61,706 nucleotides of DNA from assembly GCA_002353825.1 (NCBI GenBank), contig DEKJ01000030.1, positions 1 to 61,706 on the forward strand. Direction: 5' to 3'. The translations under genes were made by a program, and so were the position numbers. Shown here in pieces: positions 25,037-32,967 of the stretch (the first letter of the stretch is position 1; each line of letters opens with the position of its first letter). The notes beneath the pieces were generated by a model. The model worked only from the letters and a program-made list of their open reading frames with translations, did no database searches and was not told where the DNA came from. The stretch is from Prevotella sp. UBA2725 (GTDB lineage Bacteria > Bacteroidota > Bacteroidia > Bacteroidales > Bacteroidaceae).

Positions 25037-25878
25037 TACTTGCTTGTATGATACTCCACCATTGCTTCCATTGGCGCCTGAATGATGCGGCCTAGATGCA
25101 TGCCTTCCTCTTGCAGGGCTTCAACCAACGGCTGCTTGTATATCTTTGCGATGCTGCCGTTGAACCCGATGGGCAGCGTCTGCCAACCGTCATACTGCAT
25201 GACGTTACGGCGGAGGAACGAGCGGAAACTCTCTTTGACGAGGCGATAGATCTGTGGGTCATCGAGGTTCTCCTCTAGGAAAGGCACGAAGGAGGCGAGA
25301 AACGTGTTCGGCTTGGGCTGACGATAGACGCGGTCGATGATCTCTGCGGAAGACAGCTTGAACTTCTCGAAGAAGCGCTTTGTGATGGTCTCTGACATCT
25401 GGTTCTTCAGCACGTCGCCGACGAGAAGTTTGCCGAGCACTGCACCACTGCCTTCGTCGCCGAGGATAAATCCTAAGGGTGAGACATTCTTTACGAGGTT
25501 CTTGCCGTCGTACGAGCACGAGTTGCTACCCGTCCCGAGGATACAGGCAATGCCGGGCTTGTGACCGCAGATGCCGCGGGCTGCGCCGAGCATGTCGCTC
25601 GCTACCTCGCACTCGCCTTTGATCGTGAGGTTAGCGCGAAGAGCTCGTTCCACGATCGGCTGCTTCTCTTTCGTGCAACCTGCACCATAGAAATGCACTT
25701 CGTCTAGTTCCGTTGAAGGAAGTTCGGGTACAAGATGTTCTTTGATTTCTTCCTTGATGGCTTCTTCCGACATCTGGAAAGGGTTCATACCACTTGTGCG
25801 CAGTTTCTTAATGAGTTTACCGTTATCTACGAGGCCCCAGTCAGTTTTTGTGGAGCCGCTATCTGCTAATAAAATCAT
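25036..25878 (-). CDS. MurNAc/GlcNAc kinase, BadF/BadG/BcrA/BcrD ATPase family (MurK-like)
   Basis: A 280-residue sugar kinase of the ASKHA fold. The phosphate-1 motif MILLADSGSTKTDWGLVDNG is at the N-terminus, and a second glycine-rich motif ILGTGSNSC with the following GDEGSGAVLGK sits mid-protein. MurK of Tannerella and Clostridium phosphorylates MurNAc (and GlcNAc) at C6. Its position directly before murQ and after NamZ and a transporter makes MurNAc the likeliest substrate. It starts five bases after the DUF5009 gene. Specificity between MurNAc and GlcNAc cannot be read from sequence. Confidence 0.85.
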   Translation of the reverse strand: MILLADSGSTKTDWGLVDNGKLIKKLRTSGMNPFQMSEEAIKEEIKEHLVPELPSTELDEVHFYGAGCTKEKQPIVERALRANLTIKGECEVASDMLGAARGICGHKPGIACILGTGSNSCSYDGKNLVKNVSPLGFILGDEGSGAVLGKLLVGDVLKNQMSETITKRFFEKFKLSSAEIIDRVYRQPKPNTFLASFVPFLEENLDDPQIYRLVKESFRSFLRRNVMQYDGWQTLPIGFNGSIAKIYKQPLVEALQEEGMHLGRIIQAPMEAMVEYHTSK

Positions 25879-25883
25879 AATAA

Positions 25884-27038
25884 TTATAGTTTAATATATA
25901 TCTTTTTCTTGTATAGCCATAATCCTACCACCCAGCAAGTCATCACACAAATACAAGCCCAAAGGAGCGAAGCCCATGGTAGTGGGAGGAAGGAAGAGAA
26001 GACATCCTTGAAGAGGACTTGCTGCAGTGTTTGCTTGCTAAAGAATGGGATGATAGAATAGGGGATGAGGATGAGGTCGGAGAGTACATAGAGTGCTAAC
26101 GGGTTGACACCGAAGACGTGGAAGAACTCGGTGATCCTACCTGTGCGATGCCGTTTGTCAATAACCCATGTCATGAGGGCGAGCAATGTGCTGCCTATTC
26201 CGCAAGTGGTTAATGCAAAGGTTGGTGTCCATAGTTTCTTGCTGATGGGGCAGGCATAGGCGAGCAGTACACCGGCAAGCATCAGGACAGCACCGATGAC
26301 GAAAAGCCGTTCTATCTTATCGTTGAGATCCTTGAGATTCATGATAGCTTTGCCTACGCAGAATCCGATGAGGACGTGGCCGAGGGCAGGTAGCGTAGAG
26401 AGCAGTCCTTCCGGATCGGGAGTGTCCCATTTATAGGTGTGATCTGCTCCAAGGACGATGTTGTCCACGACAGCAAGGATATTTGAACTGTCGTGTGCAT
26501 AACCGTTGCCGAGCTCCAGAATGATATAATAACCGATGAAGAGAATGGCGATGAGCCATGGAATGAGCTTATGTTTGACAGAGAGCGCCACAACAGCAGC
26601 GAGTCCGTAACAGATACCCAAACGCGGCAACACGCCGAGAATGCGGAGGTGCGCGAACATATCTCCGAAGCCATGCCATTCCTCTGGATGGACAGCTCCA
26701 CGAATCATTGTCAGCAGTAGAGCGATGGCAAGACCAATGCCCCAAAGCAAGAACGCACGCTTGGCGACCTTGCGCGCACATGACTTTGACCACGTAAAGT
26801 TGAACTTGCGCAGGGAGAGATAGGTCGTAATGCCCATGATAAACATGAACGTAGGGAACACGAGGTCAGTAGGCGTCAGACCTATCCATTCGGCATGGGT
26901 GAGCGGTGTGAAGGAGTCTTCCTCCGGCCCGCCCGGGTTGTTGACGAGGATCATGCCGGCGATAGTGATACCGCGCAGAATGTCGATGGACAGGATGCGA
27001 TGGCTCTTTGCTGGTGTAGTTGAGATTGTGTCTGTCAT
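25884..27038 (-). CDS. DUF5009 membrane acyltransferase-like protein
   Basis: A 384-residue polytopic membrane protein with about ten hydrophobic segments. The N-terminal RILSIDILRGITIAGMILVNNPG is the signature shared with eukaryotic heparan-alpha-glucosaminide N-acetyltransferase (HGSNAT) and DUF5009. Members are thought to move acetyl groups across the membrane onto amino sugars. In this operon it may re-acetylate glucosamine- or muramic-type sugars, which is inference. ATG 27038 is used; the longer reading from 27077 would overlap the NamZ gene. Confidence 0.8.
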   Translation of the reverse strand: MTDTISTTPAKSHRILSIDILRGITIAGMILVNNPGGPEEDSFTPLTHAEWIGLTPTDLVFPTFMFIMGITTYLSLRKFNFTWSKSCARKVAKRAFLLWGIGLAIALLLTMIRGAVHPEEWHGFGDMFAHLRILGVLPRLGICYGLAAVVALSVKHKLIPWLIAILFIGYYIILELGNGYAHDSSNILAVVDNIVLGADHTYKWDTPDPEGLLSTLPALGHVLIGFCVGKAIMNLKDLNDKIERLFVIGAVLMLAGVLLAYACPISKKLWTPTFALTTCGIGSTLLALMTWVIDKRHRTGRITEFFHVFGVNPLALYVLSDLILIPYSIIPFFSKQTLQQVLFKDVFSSFLPLPWASLLWACICVMTCWVVGLWLYKKKIYIKL

Positions 27039-27048
27039 TAAGTAATCG

Positions 27049-28275
27049 TTATTTATATAGGTAATATTTCTTTGCAATGCGGCGGAAAGCGTCTACGTCT
27101 TTGTCCCAATAGTCTTTGGCGTCTGCCCATTGATGGCGCTTGAGAAAAAGCTCACGTATTTTCTTTGAACCGCACACTTTGTTGATCATGTCAGCTCGTT
27201 TCGTATCTTCGCCCATAGGGTCGTGGTCGGGATAGAGCTTGTAGAGTTCTTGCAGCGCATACCATTGCACATCGCAGAGGTGAGCTTTCTTGTAATTGGT
27301 AAAATAGATCTGTACGCCTTGCAGCTCCTTGCCTTTGCCGGGTCCATAATAAGGTGTGTAGTAGATGGGTCGGAAGGCATAGCCAGGGAGATGCAAAGCA
27401 TTCATTGCATCGGCAAAATCCTGTGCATTGATCCAATCTGCACCGATAATCTTGAATGGCAACGTGTAGCCCACACCGATAGATATCGTCGTCAGTTCTC
27501 CCACGATGCCTGTCATGCTGTAATAGGGGGCTGTAGAGGCCTCTGGGATATGAGGCGAGGACAGTACCCATTTGAGCCCTGTATCCTCATAGGTCATGCG
27601 TCGCTTCCAGCCTTTCAACTTTACGACTTTCAGATTGCATTTGCCTCCGAGCATGTTTTCGCCATTGAGCAACAAGGCTACCTCTCCGGGAGTGAGGCCA
27701 TAGACGTAAGGAATCTTAAACTGAGAGACGAAGCTCACGCAGTCGTCTTCTACAAGATTGCCTTCTATCTTCTCGCCACCTAACGGATTGGGGCGGTCAA
27801 GTACCACCACTTCGATGTTGTGCTTGACGGCAGCCCGCATGATGTTGTAGAGAGTGGAGATGTAGGTGAAGGAGCGGCAACCGATATCTTGAATATCATA
27901 CACCAAGACATCAATACCTTGTAGCATGCTGTCTGTGGGCATGCGCGTCTTACCGAAGAGCGAATAGACAGGTAGTCCGGTCCGTGGATCTTTGTTGCCT
28001 GTGACAGCTTCACCCGCATGGGCACTCCCTCGCACGCCATGTTCGGGACCGAAGAGCGCGACGAGCTTGACGTTGGAAGCTTTGTGGAGAATGTCAATGT
28101 CGGACACAAGATTGTTGTCCACGCCCGTGGGGTTTGTGACGAGTCCCACGCGCTTGCCTTCAAGAATCTTGAAGTTGTCGGCCTTGAGCATCTCTATGCC
28201 TGTCTTCACCTTTTGAGCCATTGCACCGGTGAATGACAGACATAGAATGCTGAGTATCAATGCGAGTCTTTTCAT
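27049..28275 (-). CDS. namZ: Exo-beta-N-acetylmuramidase NamZ (DUF1343, GH171)
   Basis: A 408-residue exported protein; signal peptide about 1-20 (MKRLALILSILCLSFTGAMA). DUF1343 fills the rest, with GKRVGLVTNPTGVD, LFGPEHGVRG and LDRPNPLGG visible. DUF1343 proteins were shown to be NamZ, an exo-lytic muramidase that removes non-reducing-end MurNAc from peptidoglycan chains. It would act in the periplasm, feeding the MFS transporter encoded just upstream (nine-base gap) and the kinase/etherase downstream. ATG 28275 is used; an in-frame TTG at 28284 is less likely. Confidence 0.9.
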   Translation of the reverse strand: MKRLALILSILCLSFTGAMAQKVKTGIEMLKADNFKILEGKRVGLVTNPTGVDNNLVSDIDILHKASNVKLVALFGPEHGVRGSAHAGEAVTGNKDPRTGLPVYSLFGKTRMPTDSMLQGIDVLVYDIQDIGCRSFTYISTLYNIMRAAVKHNIEVVVLDRPNPLGGEKIEGNLVEDDCVSFVSQFKIPYVYGLTPGEVALLLNGENMLGGKCNLKVVKLKGWKRRMTYEDTGLKWVLSSPHIPEASTAPYYSMTGIVGELTTISIGVGYTLPFKIIGADWINAQDFADAMNALHLPGYAFRPIYYTPYYGPGKGKELQGVQIYFTNYKKAHLCDVQWYALQELYKLYPDHDPMGEDTKRADMINKVCGSKKIRELFLKRHQWADAKDYWDKDVDAFRRIAKKYYLYK

Positions 28276-28284
28276 GTTTTCCAA

Positions 28285-29610
28285 TTATTTGCGTCCGTAT
28301 TCTTCATCGACCTGTCTGCGGATGATGAACGTGATGCCAATCGTTGCAAGACAGCACACCATAACCATCCAGAAGAAGTTGACATAGCCGATAGCTTCCT
28401 GGATATATCCTGCTACAAAGCCGGGAAGCATCATGCTCAGTGCCATGAAGGCTGTACAGATAGCATAGTGGGAGGTCTTGAACTCGCCTTCGGAGAAATA
28501 CATCATGTAGAGCATGTAAGCCGTGAAGCCGAAGCCATAGCCGAACTGCTCAATGCAGAGTGCAAGGGTAATAATCCCGATATTCGAAGGTTGGAAGACG
28601 GCGAGGTAGACGAAGGTGAGACATGGCAATGTCATGGCGGCTGCCATAATCCATAGTGATCGTTTCAGGCCCCGCTTTGAGGCTATGATGCCGCCGAGGA
28701 TGCCACCGGCAAGGAGCGCTATTACACCAAAGGTGCCATAGACGATGCCAACGAGCTCTGTGCTCAAGCCCAGTCCGCCCTGGTCAGTACTGTGCACGAG
28801 GAAAGGCTGGCACATCTTGATGAGAAAACCTTCCGGCAGACGATAGAGCAACATAAACGCGATGGCCCACAACACATGCGGCTTATGGATGAACGTTGAG
28901 AACGACTCCATGAGCTCCGTCCATTTACCCTTGCCCGACGCTGTTTCTGCAGTGCTCACGCGCGGATGGTCCTCGTCGGCAACAGGAAGGAAGAACGTGT
29001 GGTAGAGTGTGATAACGAAGAAGATCGCGGCACTCACACCTAAGGTTACGCGCCAAGAGTAAGGAATGTTCCCGGTGCTGCTCTCGATGTTTCCAGCGAT
29101 GAATACCAACACACCTTGTCCGAAGACAGAGGCGATGCGGTAGAAGGTGCTACGGATACCGATGAACCGTGCCTGACTGCTTGGTGAGTGTGCTAACATA
29201 TAGTAGCCGTCGGCTGCGATGTCGTGCGTGGCAGAGGCGAACGCTGCGATGATGAAGAGTATTAGCGTCAGTGTGAAGAGACGGATAGGCGTGTTGCCTA
29301 CAGAGATCATCTGTGATGTAGGGGTGGGGAGCGTGAGGGTGAGGAGCACAAGCAGTGCGGTGAGTAAGGCCTGCATAGTGACGATCCACCAGCGTTTCGT
29401 CTTCACCACATCCACTAGCGGGCTCCAGATGCCTTTCAAAAACCAAGGGAAATAGAGTAGGGTGGTGAAGAATGCCATGTCACCATTGGGCACGCCCATC
29501 TTTGTGAACATCATCACAGAGATATTGTTCACGATGAAGTAAGGCACGCCCTCGGCGAAATAGAGTGTCGGCACCCAAAACCAAGGAGATATATTCTTGC
29601 TATTGATCAT
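28285..29610 (-). CDS. MFS transporter, AmpG/MurT-like
   Basis: A 441-residue twelve-helix major facilitator protein. The start SPWFWVPTLYFAEGVPYFIVN is typical of AmpG-type muropeptide permeases and of the Tannerella MurNAc transporter MurT. It would carry MurNAc or small muropeptides across the inner membrane. The NamZ gene follows nine bases later and MurK/MurQ are further down, so MurNAc import is the natural reading. The GT2 gene ends 12 bases before its start. Anhydro-muropeptides as cargo cannot be excluded. Confidence 0.87.
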   Translation of the reverse strand: MINSKNISPWFWVPTLYFAEGVPYFIVNNISVMMFTKMGVPNGDMAFFTTLLYFPWFLKGIWSPLVDVVKTKRWWIVTMQALLTALLVLLTLTLPTPTSQMISVGNTPIRLFTLTLILFIIAAFASATHDIAADGYYMLAHSPSSQARFIGIRSTFYRIASVFGQGVLVFIAGNIESSTGNIPYSWRVTLGVSAAIFFVITLYHTFFLPVADEDHPRVSTAETASGKGKWTELMESFSTFIHKPHVLWAIAFMLLYRLPEGFLIKMCQPFLVHSTDQGGLGLSTELVGIVYGTFGVIALLAGGILGGIIASKRGLKRSLWIMAAAMTLPCLTFVYLAVFQPSNIGIITLALCIEQFGYGFGFTAYMLYMMYFSEGEFKTSHYAICTAFMALSMMLPGFVAGYIQEAIGYVNFFWMVMVCCLATIGITFIIRRQVDEEYGRK

Positions 29611-29622
29611 TAATGTGCTTGT

Positions 29623-31062
29623 TTACTTATTGTTCCGCTTATTCATCTCGATGCGTGCCATGAGCTCCCAGGTACGTATGCGGTCTTTATAGGTGTTGTT
29701 GCGGTTCTCCTTCTCAATGCTGAGGTCGCCATCCGAGTTGTCGTCCCAGCGGCGGCAACAATAGACGGGATCATAGATGCGGCCGATGAGATAATGGCGG
29801 CTCAGGGCAAGCATGAAGGCATAGTCCTCACCATAGTTTACGTTCGGCATTGTGATGTCGCGGAGCAGCGGTGAGTACATGCCACGAGGAGCACCGAGAC
29901 CATTGATGCGCAAGGCGTTGTTGCGTCCGTTCTCTGGAGTCCACTCAGCGTGGTCGATCTTTCCCGGCGGCAGGATGTTCTTATTGATATCGGTCAGCTC
30001 ATAGGCTCCGATGATAGCTGCCGTCTTCTGCTTCATGAAGTTATCGTAGTAAGTCTGCAGCGTATTCTCATCGAGATAGACATCGTCGGAGTCGAGCTGT
30101 ACGATGAAGCGGCCGCAGCGAGGGTCGTGAGCACAGAGGTTCCAGCTGCCGCCTACGCCGAGGTCGCGGCGCTCGGTGACGATGTGTACGATGCGGTCGT
30201 CCTTGGCTGCCATCTCGTCGACAGCCTCCGTGGTGCCGTCGGTGGAGTGGCACTCCGGACCATTCTCAATGACGAAGATATTATACTTGAAACTCGTCTT
30301 CTGGTTTTGTGCACTCTCTATGGCATCGCGGATTGTACGGATACGGTTGCGCACGGGGATCATGACGCTTATCTCTACGGGGAACACTCCGGCTGTGATG
30401 TCTACCGGCGTGAACTCGGGCTTGAGATAGCCGCCGATCTCTTTCAGATACTCTGTGACGGCCTGTTCCATCTCTATCTGTGAGGCCCGGTTCTTTGGGT
30501 CAACATAGTCGAAGAGCTTCTCGCCCGTCTTACGTGTGTCAAGCTCCACCTCGGAGTAGAGATACTCGTTGATATGACTGAACTGGTATTTCTCAGCGAG
30601 TTTCAGTCGCAGGTCATAGAATCCGGCAGCCTTATAATCGGCTTTCATGCGAGAGGCTGCTTCCTTCAAAGCATCCGTACGGAAAAGAAGCACGGAGCCG
30701 AAGTTGAAGTCATCGCGCAGTGAGCCTAACTGATAGTCGATAGTCGGTGCATCCTGGCGCTTGCCATCAGCAGAGATGTTGTAGTGGTCGGTGTAAGTCA
30801 TGGCTGCCTTCGTGATGTCGGCGATCTGCACCATGCGCTGGAGAGCGAGGTAGCCCATCTGCATAAACTGCCCTTTGAGGAAGAGCAATGTGTATTCAGC
30901 TTCCGCCTTGTTAGCGATATCTTTCAGTACAGCAGATGACTTGATGTTGCCATCTACGACGGTGACTGTGCTGACGAGCTCTTCATTCTCGAGAGCCTGC
31001 ATGTTTCTTTTTGTCTCTTCTTCATTTCCACGCGGAATGAAGCAATCGATAAGTTTATTCAT
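29623..31062 (-). CDS. Family 2 glycosyltransferase within the cell-wall locus
   Basis: A 479-residue protein. The second half holds a GT-A domain: ISVMIPVRNRIRTIRDAIES near residue 230, then VIENG, and the metal-binding QLDSDDVYLD near 320. The first 220 residues look like a degenerate GT-A repeat (IDCFIPRGNEEETKRN start), so the enzyme may be two-domain. No signal peptide or transmembrane helix is seen, so it should be cytosolic. Its place between the secreted phosphoesterase and the transporter, with short gaps, ties it to the salvage operon, but a glycosyltransferase has no obvious step there. Confidence 0.78.
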   Translation of the reverse strand: MNKLIDCFIPRGNEEETKRNMQALENEELVSTVTVVDGNIKSSAVLKDIANKAEAEYTLLFLKGQFMQMGYLALQRMVQIADITKAAMTYTDHYNISADGKRQDAPTIDYQLGSLRDDFNFGSVLLFRTDALKEAASRMKADYKAAGFYDLRLKLAEKYQFSHINEYLYSEVELDTRKTGEKLFDYVDPKNRASQIEMEQAVTEYLKEIGGYLKPEFTPVDITAGVFPVEISVMIPVRNRIRTIRDAIESAQNQKTSFKYNIFVIENGPECHSTDGTTEAVDEMAAKDDRIVHIVTERRDLGVGGSWNLCAHDPRCGRFIVQLDSDDVYLDENTLQTYYDNFMKQKTAAIIGAYELTDINKNILPPGKIDHAEWTPENGRNNALRINGLGAPRGMYSPLLRDITMPNVNYGEDYAFMLALSRHYLIGRIYDPVYCCRRWDDNSDGDLSIEKENRNNTYKDRIRTWELMARIEMNKRNNK

Positions 31063-31107
31063 AGTATGATTCTTTATTATTATCGAGTTATTATTTTGAT
31101 TATCTTA

Positions 31108-32964
31108 TTATTCTTTTGCTGTGATTTCTCCGACAAGTCCTGCTTCATTGGTGAAAATCAGACGATGGGCGGAGAGTGGCACAACGGTGTTGATGAGCGT
31201 ATTGCCTACTTTGTGTTTCCACAGCAATCGCCCGCTCTTTCCATCAAGTGCGATGATGAGGCCGTCTTTGTTGGTAGTGAACACTACGCCGTCTTTCTCT
31301 ACAAGCATCACACGTGCGTGCTCATAGCCGAAGCCACAGTTAGTGGCCCATAGCTCTTGAGGTCCTTTACCAGTAGCGGCATAGCACACGATGCTGTCCA
31401 TCATTGTTTTTAGATATAGTCGTTTGCCGTCTTTTGATAGTCCGATACTCTCTCTGACCTTGCTTTGATAGGTCCGCCACAGTTGGCGACCAGTGTTTAG
31501 GTCGATGGCTGTCGTAGCACGGTCGGGATCACAGATGAACACACAACCGTTGGAAGCCACAGGCCACACTCCGGCGGGAGAATAGTGCATATTGGTCTTT
31601 TCCGGGTGCCAGGTCCAAAGACGTTGTCCTGTCTTTGCGTCCAGACAATAGAGCGTTGTGGCCCGGTCGCCGAAGATCACTTTATTATGGGTTACGAGCG
31701 GCTTGGTCTCCACATATCCTTTAATGTCCGGGCATTGCCAGTTTACTGTGCCATCCTTGATATTGATAGCCCTGAAGACATGGTCACCACCACCAACGTA
31801 TGCGATATTGTTCACAATAGTGACGGCTCCCATGCATGGTGCTGCAGTCTGGACACGCCAGCGCTCTTGGCCTGTTTGTGCATCAAGGCCGTAGATAAAT
31901 CCATCGGCAGAGCCTGCAACGAGTGTGCCCTTGCCGAGCGCTGGTGTACCGATGATACGCGCTCCGGTCTGGAACCGCCATTGTTCGTGGCCCAGCATGT
32001 CGTAGCAAACGACACGTCCGAGGTTATCAGCGGCGTAGATTCGGTCTTTCGATACAACGGGCGAAGAATAGATACCTGCATGTTGTTGCACAATCCAACT
32101 GTCTTTAACTTGTGGGAAGGTGTCGTTGACCGCATAGGAAGGGCGTGGGAACCAGTGGGCCGGATTGTCATCGTGCTTCGTCGTGAAGGGAATGGCTGTC
32201 CAGCGATAGCGCGGCTTGCCTACGGGGTGGGTGTAAACAAAGATAGAGTCGTTGTGTACATCAAACTCATTGTATTGACCCGCACTGTTGCCCTTTTGCC
32301 GGAGGTTCGTGATATTGGCGATGCCGGGTATGCCGTCGTAGGAGAATGTGAGATCACGATGATAATGCCCGTTGACAAAGGTTACGACGGGATATTGCCT
32401 CACAGCATCGGTCACTTCATACCAGTTGTCTACGTCAACAGGCAGTAATGGCATGTGGCAGACTAGAAATACAGGTTCCCCGTTTGTACCATTCTTTTTT
32501 AAGATATCTGTTATGTATGCGATGTCTTCCGGTGCTACATGACCGAGCGCCATACGCATCATTGGGCCTGTGGGGAAACCGATGAAGAGGATACCCTTGT
32601 GTTCAAAATGGAATCGCTCATAGCCGAAGATCTTCTTGAAGTCCATGCAACAGCTCTCGCTCCAGTTCTGGTCGTGGTTGCCTTCGAGGATATACCATGG
32701 CTTGTTGAGCCTGTCCAGCTCCTGCTTAGCAATGCGAAGCGATGCTCCGTCTCCGGCATCAGCAATGTCTCCCGTGACGAGTACAAAGTCGATGCTGTCG
32801 TCGTGGTTAATCTGATTCACCGATAGCCTCAGGTCCTCCGTGGGCTGATTAGTCCCTGCTTTGATGTGGAGATCAGTGACTACAGCAAAGCGGAATGGCT
32901 CAAACGCAAGGCTTCCGAGGATAGCGTAGAGGCAACAGAGCAGAGAGAGAATCGTTCGTTTCAT
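31108..32964 (-). CDS. Secreted metallophosphoesterase fused to a PQQ-type beta-propeller
   Basis: A 618-residue exported protein; signal peptide about 1-20. Residues 25-270 are a calcineurin-like phosphoesterase with all metal motifs: VTDLHI, GDIADAG, EGNHDQNW and NGHYHRD. Residues about 300-618 are a chain of PQQ/YWTD-like repeats (for example VVCYDMLGHEQWRFQTG and IYGLDAQTGQERWRVQT). It could remove phosphate from cell-wall or teichoic-type fragments, with the propeller binding polymer or protein; this is inference. It starts three bases after the amidase stop, so both are co-translated neighbours. Confidence 0.83.
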   Translation of the reverse strand: MKRTILSLLCCLYAILGSLAFEPFRFAVVTDLHIKAGTNQPTEDLRLSVNQINHDDSIDFVLVTGDIADAGDGASLRIAKQELDRLNKPWYILEGNHDQNWSESCCMDFKKIFGYERFHFEHKGILFIGFPTGPMMRMALGHVAPEDIAYITDILKKNGTNGEPVFLVCHMPLLPVDVDNWYEVTDAVRQYPVVTFVNGHYHRDLTFSYDGIPGIANITNLRQKGNSAGQYNEFDVHNDSIFVYTHPVGKPRYRWTAIPFTTKHDDNPAHWFPRPSYAVNDTFPQVKDSWIVQQHAGIYSSPVVSKDRIYAADNLGRVVCYDMLGHEQWRFQTGARIIGTPALGKGTLVAGSADGFIYGLDAQTGQERWRVQTAAPCMGAVTIVNNIAYVGGGDHVFRAINIKDGTVNWQCPDIKGYVETKPLVTHNKVIFGDRATTLYCLDAKTGQRLWTWHPEKTNMHYSPAGVWPVASNGCVFICDPDRATTAIDLNTGRQLWRTYQSKVRESIGLSKDGKRLYLKTMMDSIVCYAATGKGPQELWATNCGFGYEHARVMLVEKDGVVFTTNKDGLIIALDGKSGRLLWKHKVGNTLINTVVPLSAHRLIFTNEAGLVGEITAKE

Positions 32965-32967
32965 GGC

